64,000 nt of DNA from Botryococcus braunii (Eukaryota; Chlorophyta; Trebouxiophyceae), in NCBI GenBank assembly GCA_002005505.1, contig KV908563.1, positions 1 through 64,000 of the forward strand, written 5' to 3'. The stretch's first letter is position 1; each line of letters starts with the position of its first letter. The notes below the pieces were generated by a model. The model was not told where the DNA came from, ran no database searches, and saw only the letters and a list, made by a program, of their open reading frames with translations. The position numbers and the translations under genes are program-made. Of the stretch, positions 23,201 to 32,400 are shown piece after piece.

Positions 23201-23885
23201 GAGGTCTGACTGACGAAACCTCTACAAGTGCATTGACAAATCCTTTTGCGGACTTACAGGTGTTCTCTCTGCCCATAACCTTTCACACATTTCCTACTCT
23301 GCTTCTCTCCTAGCAAGATTCTCAAACTCCCCGACTTCTATTCACTGGGGGGCTGGGATTCATCTGCTCCAGTATCTGTCAGAGACCAAGGAGTTAGGTC
23401 TCAAATGGGAAAGGAGCAAGGGAGGGATCATTGGATATGTTGATTCAGACTTTGCAGGGGATCTGGATGGGTACAGATCCACCTCTGGTTTTATCTTCCT
23501 GTCTGATGGCACGGCTATCTCTTGGGGTAGCAAACTCCAAAAGCTGGCTGCCCTGTCAACTGTTGAGGCTGAATTCATAGCAATGAGCACTGGTGTCCAG
23601 GAGGCACTTTGGCTGTCCAAGTTGGTGCAGGATGTTGGAGAGGATCTGGGAGGTGCAGTCATACTCTCAGATAATACTGGAGCCCTGGCCAACATTAGAG
23701 GCATACCCATTTCACCCAGGACGAAGCACATTGGAGTCCGCTATCACAGAGTGAGGGGTGAAGTGGTCAAGGGGAACATTAATCCTCAATACATCCACAC
23801 ATCAGAAAATGTTGCTGATATGTTCACCAAAATTCTACCAAAAGCCTCATTTGTTAAGTTCAGGGAGATGGCAGGAATGAAATGA
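17218..23885 (+). pseudogene. gag-pol: Copia family B Gag-Pol, interrupted only by a family A solo LTR
   Basis: The first ATG of the frame is at 17218; an upstream extension would use TTG and is not needed. Gag has an unusual Pro/Gly-rich N-terminal third (PPPPPPPGGG-type runs near residues 240-285), then a copia Gag domain and a CCHC knuckle (C550, C553, H558, C563). Protease has DSG at D600. Integrase has the HHCC-type pre-domain and acidic residues D813, D876 and E910, a spacing of 33 residues between the last two. Reverse transcriptase has YVDD at 1427-1430. The frame meets the solo LTR at 21857. Bases removed with it are 1431 plus a 5-bp duplication, after which the RNase H resumes in register and runs to the stop at 23885, about 1743 residues in all. 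RNase H motifs (DSDFAGD, ADMFTK) are intact. No other break is seen. Confidence 0.9.
21857..23287 (+). mobile_element. Family A solo LTR in the RNase H region of element B, TSD CATTT
   Basis: A 1431-bp long-form LTR, from TGTTGTAGG to CTTTCACA, is flanked by CATTT at 21852-21856 and 23288-23292. No internal sequence is present, so the element was reduced to a solo LTR by recombination between its two LTRs. This clean copy defines the family-A LTR borders. Inside it the 237-bp block occurs at 22454-22798, split by 108 bases at 22623-22730, and again unsplit at 23025-23261, with a 226-bp spacer between. Confidence 0.95.
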
Positions 23886-24163
23886 TTTTTTTTTTGCTTT
23901 TGACTATCAAGATAAATCAGACACCCTGCGCATCAACAGATACTCCCCACCATAAACCCACCTTGAAGAAGGGGGAGATGACACCGCACCCAATAAAAAA
24001 GAGGGGGGGTCATTTGGTGGCTGGATGTCAAGGGGTTTGTGGCTGACACGGTTTGGAGCACCGAGCCATGGCAACATCTGATGATTTTCTTGATGCTCAT
24101 TAGCCTTAAAATGTTACCAGTTAATGAATTGCATAAAAGTTTCATACTTCACATGAGGGGAGG
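23886..24163 (+). other. Family B 3' untranslated region with polypurine tracts
   Basis: Between the stop and the 3' LTR there are three purine runs: one around 23966-23978, one around 23995-24008, and TGAGGGGAGG at 24154-24163. The last touches the sequence TGTTGGCAAAG and is the likely polypurine tract. The upstream runs could serve as secondary primers. Confidence 0.6.
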
Positions 24164-24651
24164 TGTTGGCAAAGACATCTTTTATTGGACATATAATGTC
24201 TTAGCATAAGTTGCATGTTCGTATGAACCTTAGTTTATGGCCCTACAATAATGAACAGTTATCTTACTTTGCAAAAATTGGGTCTTTCCGTAAAATCCGG
24301 AGGTTCTTAGAGATACGGATGTTTTAGGACGACAACGGATGTTTCGGACTCTTGTTGATTCGGTCGATTTCGAAGTACGAGTCGATCGGCCACGTACAAT
24401 AAACAATTGGCTGCAAAGTGTACTTGTTTTTAAGTACGATCGGTTATTTTGCGAATGAGTCGACGAGGCCGATCGACAAGGCGTAGAAGTATTTCTGTCC
24501 ATAAGTGTCGACGGAGCTGATCGACTGGGCCGATCGACGCGGCATATAGCATTCTGGCAAGTAGTATTCTGTCAATAGGAATCTGTTTTGCACGGAACAA
24601 CGATTCTAGGTGGATAAAGGGGTAGAGACAGAGTCGTATCCTCAGACATTC
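24164..24651 (+). repeat. Family B 3' LTR, truncated by insertion of a family A element
   Basis: It starts TGTTGGCAAAG after the polypurine tract and matches the 5' LTR from 24337 onward. It stops at CAGACATTC, where a family-A LTR begins. The 5' LTR continues at this point with GATTGCTG, so the last 290 or so bases are displaced out of the window. CATTC at 24647-24651 is the left target copy. Confidence 0.85.
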
Positions 24652-26082
24652 TGTTGTAGGTAATGACCTAGATCAGGTAATTACTTAGGGAGCATTACTG
24701 TTTGTTGTAAGTAATGACCTAGATCAGGTAATTACTCAGGGAGCATTACTGTTGGACTTATTCAGAGGTATTCTTCTGACTCATCCTAGGCAAAACAGTC
24801 GTGCATGCCAGGCTGCCCTGGACGGCACAACACTGTTGGGCCTTAGGTGCAAACTACTGCATACTTCTTCCAGCTAGTCCTAGGAACTTGGCTGTGAAGC
24901 GACATAATTCCTTGACAGACCTCAGTCTTCCTCACGTAACTTCACATAGAGGTTTGGACAACTTTGCATTGACTCACACAGCATCGTGGCACTCAGTGGA
25001 ACTTGTTTTTGGGACCTCGAATACGTCTTCGAGGTCAGTCAAACTAATTCTTAGGCGGCCACATCAGTGTGTTTAATTAGGTACAGAAAATGGGACCTTT
25101 AGGTATTTTGTCTAGGACACATCATCCGTATTGGATTACCAATTAGGGACCTTTTGGAATGAGAAGCTTTCAGGGACTCGACTTTTATCGAGTCCCTTGG
25201 GCGCCAAACACGGTCAGGTATTTAACTGCTGGAGGCGACAGACTCGTCATTCGTTGGTTGGCCGAATCCTGTGCCACGGAATGGAAGTCCTGTCTGTTTG
25301 CTACAAGTTGAAGCTTGCTATTGCATATTTGATTTGTGTTTGAGACAGTCGCACTTGCTTTTTGGTTGCCGCAAGGGAAGGCGCTCCTGTCGAACCTGTA
25401 TCAGTCGCGCGCAAAGGGTACGTTGGCACTTTGACAGATGATAGAATAGCATGATGTATTTGATAACCACTGCATTTGCAATGTTGCTCATTGCTCTGGC
25501 TAAATCGTAATGCTCGGGGCAATAGGTGTGTCGAGGTCTGACTGACGAAACCTCTACAAGTGCATTGACAAATCCTTTTGCGGACTTACAGGTATTGATG
25601 TAGTTGTGATTTAATGATATAATTCCTATTTGGTTAGATATTTCGTTGACTGTCGCAAAGCTGTGCTATTAGGTCGTCAAGGGAACGAGTGTGCCGGACT
25701 CAGGTCCGGCACAGAACATGTTTGAGACGATGCTATAAAACAACTTGATGTGAGAAGTAATTTATGCGTATATGAGATTGTGCCAGTAGGGCAAGCAGTA
25801 ATATTGTCCCATGTAATCGATTCGTTGGTTGGCCGAATCCTGTGCCACGGAATGGAAGTCCTGTCTGTTTGCTACAAGTTGAAGCTTGCTATTGCATATT
25901 TGATTTGTGTTTGAGACAGTCGCACTTGCTTTTTGGTTGCCGCAAGGGAAGGCGCTCCTGTCGAACCTGTATCAGTCGCGCGCAAAGGGTGTGTCGAGGT
26001 CTGACTGACGAAACCTCTACAAGTGCATTGACAAATCCTTTTGCGGACTTACAGGTGTTCTCTCTGCCCATAACCTTTCACA
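24652..26082 (+). repeat. Family A LTR, long form, 1431 bp (5' LTR of copy A5)
   Basis: TGTTGTAGG to CTTTCACA, with two 51-bp units and both 237-bp blocks. It is directly followed by the PBS at 26083. Inserted in the 3' LTR of element B. Confidence 0.95.
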
Positions 26083-26267
26083 GGTTATGGGCCCACCTGC
26101 CCATCGAGCTACGCCGAAGCCAAGGTTGCAGAGTACGAGGAGTCCGCCTTGAATACCTGCTGCACGTCATATCCAGAACGATTCATGTCATATCCAGAAC
26201 GATGCACGTCATATCCAGAACGATGCAAAGTGACCCAGACTTGCAGAAACCCATAACCTTTCACACA
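26083..26267 (+). other. Family A leader of copy A5 with PBS and a 21-bp triplication
   Basis: The PBS is at 26083-26097. Where other copies have a single CGTCATATCCAGAACGATT segment, this copy has three 21-bp units (26163-26183, 26184-26204, 26205-26225) that differ at two positions. The CATATCTG segment that follows in other copies is lost. The leader ends in CCCATAACCTTTCACA two bases before the ATG. Confidence 0.8.
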
Positions 26268-27871
26268 ATGACCCTGTCTGCGGAATCATCTCCAATGGAC
26301 CAGCTGAACCAACAGCCTCCTGTAAGTCTGGGTGGTCAATCCACAGAACAGGAGAAGACAGCACTCCCAGTGGTTTCGATACTGACAGCCTTACGGCACG
26401 AGGACACAACAAAGCCATCAACAACAAATGTTAAGGTAGCCCATCCCTTATTAAAGGATGGGTGGAATTTCAAGTCCTGGCTTTATGATCTGACCACTGC
26501 AGCTATCCACAAGGAGTGCACGGAGGCCTTTCAGAAACCCCTTCCTTTCACGAGAGCAAATGCTGCTGCCATGATGCTGATCACTGGCAGTGTCCCAGTG
26601 GAGTGGAGTCCTATGTTGACAATGAAGCCCTCTGCCTTTGATGCCCTGTTATACATAGCCAATAAGTTCACTGGAGGACACAACAAGTCTGTTAACCGCC
26701 AGTGGCTACACACACTCAAAACAGAGCACATGACCAGGGAGGAGACGTTCGAGACATTTGTCATGAAAAAGTTCATACTTTTCCAGAACCTCCTGGACAA
26801 CTCCCACTCCATTGACCCCGAAGATGTCACTAATGCTATTGTGGATTGTCTCCCCACTGAGCTAGCACAGTTCAAAGGAGCACTCTATGGGCATTGTTGC
26901 GGGCGCTCCTCAGAAGATGTGGTAAAAATCCTGCAGAGCCATGCCTATGGTGCTGGCTTCAATGACCAGCTCCCTCGACCTCTTCCCAAGGCAGCGGCAG
27001 TCCTCCCAAAGTCCCAGGACCCTGAGGCAGACCAGTCAGAGCAAGACAGAAAGAGGTCACGAAAAGTCAGGTGCTGGGAGTGTGGGAGCCGTGGACACAT
27101 CAGCAAGGAGTGCACAAAATGGAAAAAGGGTACTGGAGAGGAGCAAGCTGGCGACAGAAGTAAGCATTCACTGCCAAGTGTTCCCTCTGCATCCAACAGT
27201 ACCCATGTTCCATGTCCTAAAAACGCAGAAGCCGTTCCTATCTCACTGCCCAGTGTGACGTTTAATGTATTACAAAGTGGTGGGATAGGGCACTCGTGCG
27301 AGGAATGGCTTGTGGACTCTGGGGCTACTGTCCACCTGGTTAATGACTTTGGTGTATTGCAGAACCCCACAGTGTACACAGAACCACGTCAACTGCAGTT
27401 GGCTACATCAGAGTCTCATGGTTCCATCATTGCTAGTGGGAGTGTGTGTCTGGTGAATGCAGAAGGGAAGTTACTGTGGCTCCATAATGTACAATGTGTT
27501 CCACAGGCCAGCACAAATCTCTTGTCTGTATCAGCTGGGGTAAGGGATGGTATTCAATTTGTTCCACGTGAGAATGGGACCTACAGCAGTCTGGTGGGAC
27601 CCATGGGTTGGGAGTGCAGCATTGTAGAAAGATATGGGTTGTATGTTCTGAGGGGAATTTATCCCACCAAATATCAGGTGGCTTGTCAAGTGTGTGTGAA
27701 CCCTATGTCTGCACATCATGCTGCGCACAAACCTGCACATAACTGCAAGTTGCGAAAACTTTGGCATGAGAGGTTAGGGCATCCTGGGAAGACAGCCACA
27801 GAGCGTTTGAGCAGGGAGGAGTTGTGTACTGGGATACCTGTGTCCCTTCTTCCTTGTTCAAAGTGCGATAC
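26268..27871 (+). pseudogene. Copia family A gag-protease, truncated by insertion (copy A5)
   Basis: It reads from ATG at 26268 through Gag, the CCHC knuckle, the protease DSG motif and the pre-integrase HHCC region up to CKCDT. There another family-A LTR begins (27872). The five bases before the break, GATAC, would be the target copy. The remaining pol of this copy is not found in the window. The frame is fully open up to the insertion. Small differences from the consensus include Leu for Gln at residue 3 and Arg for Leu near residue 40. Confidence 0.85.
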
Positions 27872-29303
27872 TGTTGTAGGTAATGACCTAGATCAGGTAA
27901 TTACTTAGGGAGCATTACTGTTTGTTGTAAGTAATGACCTAGATCAGGTAACTACTCAGGGAGCATTACCGTTGGACTTATTCAGAGGTATTCTTCTGAC
28001 TCATCCTAGGCAAAACAGTCGTGCATGCCAGGCTGCCCTGGACGGCACAACACTGTTGGGCCTTAGGTGCAAACTACTGCATACTTCTTCCAGCTAGTCC
28101 TAGGAACTTGGCTGTGAAGCGACATAATTCCTTGACAGACCTCAGTCTTCCTCACGTAACTTCACATAGAGGTTTGGACAACTTTGCATTGACTCACACA
28201 GCATCGTGGCACTCAGTGGAACTTGTTTTTGGGACCTCGAATACGTCTTCGAGGTCAGTCAAACTAATTCTTAGGCGGCCACATCAGTGTGTTTAATTAG
28301 GTACAGAAAATGGGACCTTTAGGTATTTTGTCTAGGACACATCATCCGTATTGGATTACCAATTAGGGACCTTTTGGAATGAGAAGCTTTCAGGGACTCG
28401 ACTTTTATCGAGTCCCTTGGGCGCCAAACACGGTCAGGTATTTAACTGCTGGAGGCGACAGACTCGTCATTCGTTGGTTGGCCGAATCCTGTGCCACGGA
28501 ATGGAAGTCCTGTCTGTTTGCTACAAGTTGAAGCTTGCTATTGCATATTTGATTTGTGTTTGAGACAGTCGCACTTGCTTTTTGGTTGCCGCAAGGGAAG
28601 GCGCTCCTGTCGAACCTGTATCAGTCGCGCGCAAAGGGTACGTTGGCACTTTGACAGATAATAGAATAGCATGATGTATTTGATAACCACTGCATTTGCA
28701 ATGTTGCTCATTGCTCTGGCTAAATCGTAATGCTCGGGGCAATAGGTGTGTCGAGGTCTGACTGACGAAACCTCTACAAGTGCATTGACAAATCCTTTTT
28801 GCGGACTTACAGGTATTGATGTAGTTGTGATTTAATGATATAATTCCTATTTGGTTAGATATTTCGTTGACTGTCGCAAAGCTGTGCTATTAGGTCGTCA
28901 AGGGAACGAGTGTGCCGGACTCAGGTCCGGCACAGAACATGTTTGAGACGATGCTATAAAACCAGCTAATGTGAGAAGTAATTTATGCGTAATGAGATTG
29001 TGCCAGTAGGGCAAGCAGTAATATTGTCCCATGTAATCAATTCGTTGGTTGGCCGAATCCTGTGCCACGGAATGGAAGTCCTGTCTGTTTGCTACAAGTT
29101 GAAGCTTGCTATTGCATATTTGATTTGTGTTTGAGACAGTCGCACTTGCTTTTTGGTTGCCGCAAGGGAAGGCGCTCCTGTCGAACCTGTATCAGTCGCG
29201 CGCAAAGGGTGTGTCGAGGTCTGACTGACGAAACCTCTACAAGTGCATTGACAAATCCTTTTTGCGGACTTACAGGTGTTCTCTCTGCCCATAACCTTTC
29301 ACA
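27872..29303 (+). repeat. Family A LTR, long form, 1432 bp (5' LTR of intact copy A6)
   Basis: It has two 51-bp units (27872-27922 and 27923-27973), each beginning TGTTGTA. Perfect 9-bp stem hairpins lie at 28233-28256, 28393-28416 and 28912-28933. TATA-like sequences lie upstream of each 237-bp block (GGTATTTAACTG before the first, GCTATAAAACC before the second). One-base indels distinguish it from 21857-23287. Confidence 0.95.
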
Positions 29304-29318
29304 GGTTATGGGCCCACC
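29304..29318 (+). promoter_or_regulatory. Primer-binding site complementary to the initiator tRNA-Met anticodon arm
   Basis: GGTTATGGGCCCACC starts at the first base after the LTR. It is the exact complement of GGUGGGCCCAUAACC, the anticodon stem-loop strand of plant initiator tRNA-Met as I know it. Drosophila copia and yeast Ty5 are known to prime from this internal part of the same tRNA rather than from its 3' end. Other copies have the same 15 bases at 26083 and 35777 on the plus strand, and at 11286-11300, 13853-13867, 14820-14834 and 55857-55871 on the minus strand. The LTR end GCCCATAACC (29287-29296) and the PBS start (29304-29313) form a 10-bp inverted repeat with a 7-base loop. Confidence 0.8.
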
Positions 29319-29454
29319 TGCCCATCGAGCTACGCCGAAGCCAAGGTTGCAGAGTACGAGGAGTCCGCCTTGAATACCTGCTGCACGTCATATCCAGAAC
29401 GATTCATATCTGCAAAGTGACCCAGACCTGCAGAAACCCATAACCTTTCACACA
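29319..29454 (+). other. Family A leader of copy A6
   Basis: Untranslated bases between PBS and gag. On the complementary strand, 29304-29336 reads like a tRNA 5' half, with GGCGTAGC ahead of the anticodon arm. CCCATAACCTTTCACA at 29437-29452 repeats the last 16 bases of the LTR immediately before the start codon. The ATATC at about 29405-29410 is the target used by the insertion in copy E1. Confidence 0.7.
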
Positions 29455-32400
29455 ATGACCCAGTCTGCGGAATCATCTCCAATGGACCAGCTGAACCAAC
29501 AGCCTCCTGTAAGTCTGGGTGGTCAATCCACAGAACAGGAGAAGACAGCACTCCCAGTGGTTTCGATACTGACAGCCTTACTGCACGAGGACACAACAAA
29601 GCCATCAACAACAAATGTTAAGGTAGCCCATCCCTTATTAAAGGATGGGTGGAATTTCAAGTCCTGGCTTTATGATCTGACCACTGCAGCCATCCACAAG
29701 GAGTGCACGGAGGCCTTTCAGAAACCCCTTCCTTTCACGAGAGCAAATGCTGCTGCTATGATGCTGATCACTGGCAGTGTCCCAGTGGAGTGGAGTCCTA
29801 TGTTGACAATGAAGCCCTCTGCCTTTGATGCCCTGTTATACATAGCCAATAAGTTCACTGGAGGACACAACAAGTCTGTTAACCGCCAGTGGCTACACAC
29901 ACTCAAAACAGAGCACATGACCAGGGAGGAGACGTTCGAGACATTTGTCATGAAAAAATTCATACTTTTCCAGAACCTCCTGGACAACTCCCACTCCATT
30001 GACCCCGAAGATGTCACTAATGCTATTGTGGATTGTCTCCCCACTGAGCTAGCACAGTTCAAAGGAGCACTCTATGGGCATTGTTGCGGGCGCTCCTCAG
30101 AAGATGTGGTAAAAATCCTGCAGAGCCATGCCTATGGTGCTGGCTTCAATGACCAGCTCCCTCGACCTCTTCCCAAGGCAGCGGCAGTCCTCCCAAAGTC
30201 CCAGGACCCTGAGGCAGACCAGTCAGAGCAAGACAGAAAGAGGTCACGAAAAGTCAGGTGCTGGGAGTGTGGGAGCCGTGGACACATCAGCAAGGAGTGC
30301 ACAAAATGGAAAAAGGGTACTGGAGAGGAGCAAGCTGGCGACAGAAGTAAGCATTCACTGCCAAGTGTTCCCTCTGCATCCAACAGTACCCATGTTCCAT
30401 GTCCTAAAAACGCAGAAGCCGTTCCTATCTCACTGCCCAGTGTGACGTTTAATGTATTACAAAGTGGTGGGATAGGGCACTCGTGCGAGGAATGGCTTGT
30501 GGACTCTGGGGCTACTGTCCACCTGGTTAATGACTTTGGTGTATTGCAGAACCCCACAGTGTACACAGAACCACGTCAACTGCAGTTGGCTACATCAGAG
30601 TCTCATGGTTCCATCATTGCTAGTGGGAGTGTGTGTCTGGTGAATGCAGAAGGGAAGTTACTGTGGCTCCATAATGTACAATGTGTTCCACAGGCCAGCA
30701 CAAATCTCTTGTCTGTATCAGCTGGGGTAAGGGATGGTATTCAATTTGTTCCACGTGAGAATGGGACCTACAGCAGTCTGGTGGGACCCATGGGTTGGGA
30801 GTGCAGCATTGTAGAAAGATATGGGTTGTATGTTCTGAGGGGAATTTATCCCACCAAATATCAGGTGGCTTGTCAAGTGTGTGTGAACCCTATGTCTGCA
30901 CATCATGCTGCGCACAAACCTGCACATAACTGCAAGTTGCGAAAACTTTGGCATGAGAGGTTAGGGCATCCTGGGAAGACAGCCACAGAGCGTTTGAGCA
31001 GGGAGGAGTTGTGTACTGGGATACCTGTGTCCCTTCTTCCTTGTTCAAAGTGCGATACTCACTGTGACCCTTGTGTTCGGGGAAAGCAGTGTAAACCATC
31101 TTTCAAGCCAAGTTCACATGAGCCGCCTCGAGTACTGCATCGAATACATGCGGATACGGTTGGTGCCATGTCAACTCCTGGCGTTGAAGGGGAAAAGTTT
31201 TCTGTCACAGTAGTGGATGAGTTGTCTAATTTCGTTTCAGTGTTACCAGTCACTAGCAAGGCTACCATTGCATCTCATTTGACAGACACTATTACATACT
31301 GGGAGAGACAGACAGAATCCAAGGTTAAGGCGGTTAGGACTGACAGGGGCACAGAGTTCTTGAATAAAACGTTTCATGGGTTCTGTACAGAGAATGGCAT
31401 TCACACTGAGACCTCTGCCGCGTATACTCCACAGCAGAATGGAGTTGCTGAGAGAATGAATCGAACATTGAAAGAGAAGGCCAGAACATTGCTGTTGGGT
31501 GTTCAGGCAGATGAGAGTCTTTGGGTGGATGCAATGCTTACTGCTGCATATTTACATAATGTGATGCCAGTCTCTGGTCAGGAGAAAACCCCATTTGAAA
31601 TGTTCACTGGCTCTGTCCCTGATCTGTCCCATTTGCGCAAGTGGGGCTGTTTGGCATACGTGAAACATGCCAAACACCAGGTGTCATCTTTGGGTGCACA
31701 GTCTGAGGCAGGTATGTTTGTGGGATACTGTCCACACACCAAGGGGTACAAGGTCCGACTGCCTGGTAGGACAGTGGTGTCTCCGAGTGTACATTTTGTG
31801 GAGAGCCAGAGTGGTGCGTCTGCCATTGGGCTTCAAGCTGCTGGGCCCGGTCCTGTATCTGCAACCCAGCCTGGATCTAGCCTGGATCCGGACCCAGCCT
31901 CACCTCAACCGGGACCCAGCCTGGACCAGGACCTGAATCCTGTGGAATTGGAGACCCCTGCATCCACTGAGGCAACAATTCCCATGGAGGACAACAGTAG
32001 CGAGGACGATGAACCCTCCCCAGCTCGCCCTCAAACTGCCCGACTGCATCCAGACCCCACTGCACCCCGCGCACCTTGTGCACCCCCTGCGCGCACTAGG
32101 CACTCCAACCTCACTGCACCCTGCGCCCCCGCCGCGTCATCCCCAGTGGCGTCTCCTGGCTCTACAGCGCCTCGTCCAGCATCCTCAAGCCAATCACCTG
32201 GAGTCAGTGAGGTGCCCAGGCGCATGCATGCTGCTACCAGGCATGGGACCTCTGCACCAACCACCAGTGGAGGGATTCGCACCATAGCCCGACTGAGACT
32301 CATGGCAGTACCACTGGCCAAGTCTCCAACTTCACGCACCCCGGGCGCATTCCCCTGGCCTGGTGGTACGGCACGTTTCCAGCTGCAGCCTGGAGCTTTG

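Noticed and set aside
22454..23261. CRISPR-like or satellite array
   Set aside because: Two blocks of 237 bp inside an LTR with unequal spacing. The dispersed copies are LTRs, not an array.
21857..23287. Recurring open frames of 60-91 codons inside the LTRs (for example MHARLPWTAQ and MDYQLGTFWN types)
   Set aside because: They occur once per LTR copy, overlap each other on both strands, lack domains and are lost in the diverged A' LTRs. They are by-products of a repeated sequence.
25842..26267. N-terminal extension of gag through the LTR and leader in copy A5 (and TTG-started extensions in other copies)
   Set aside because: The frame crosses the LTR, PBS and leader by chance. Most copies use the ATG at MTQSAESS, next to the conserved leader end.
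29319..29336. A functional tRNA gene in the family A leader
   Set aside because: Only a 5'-half resemblance on the antisense strand. No T-arm, B box or acceptor pairing is present.
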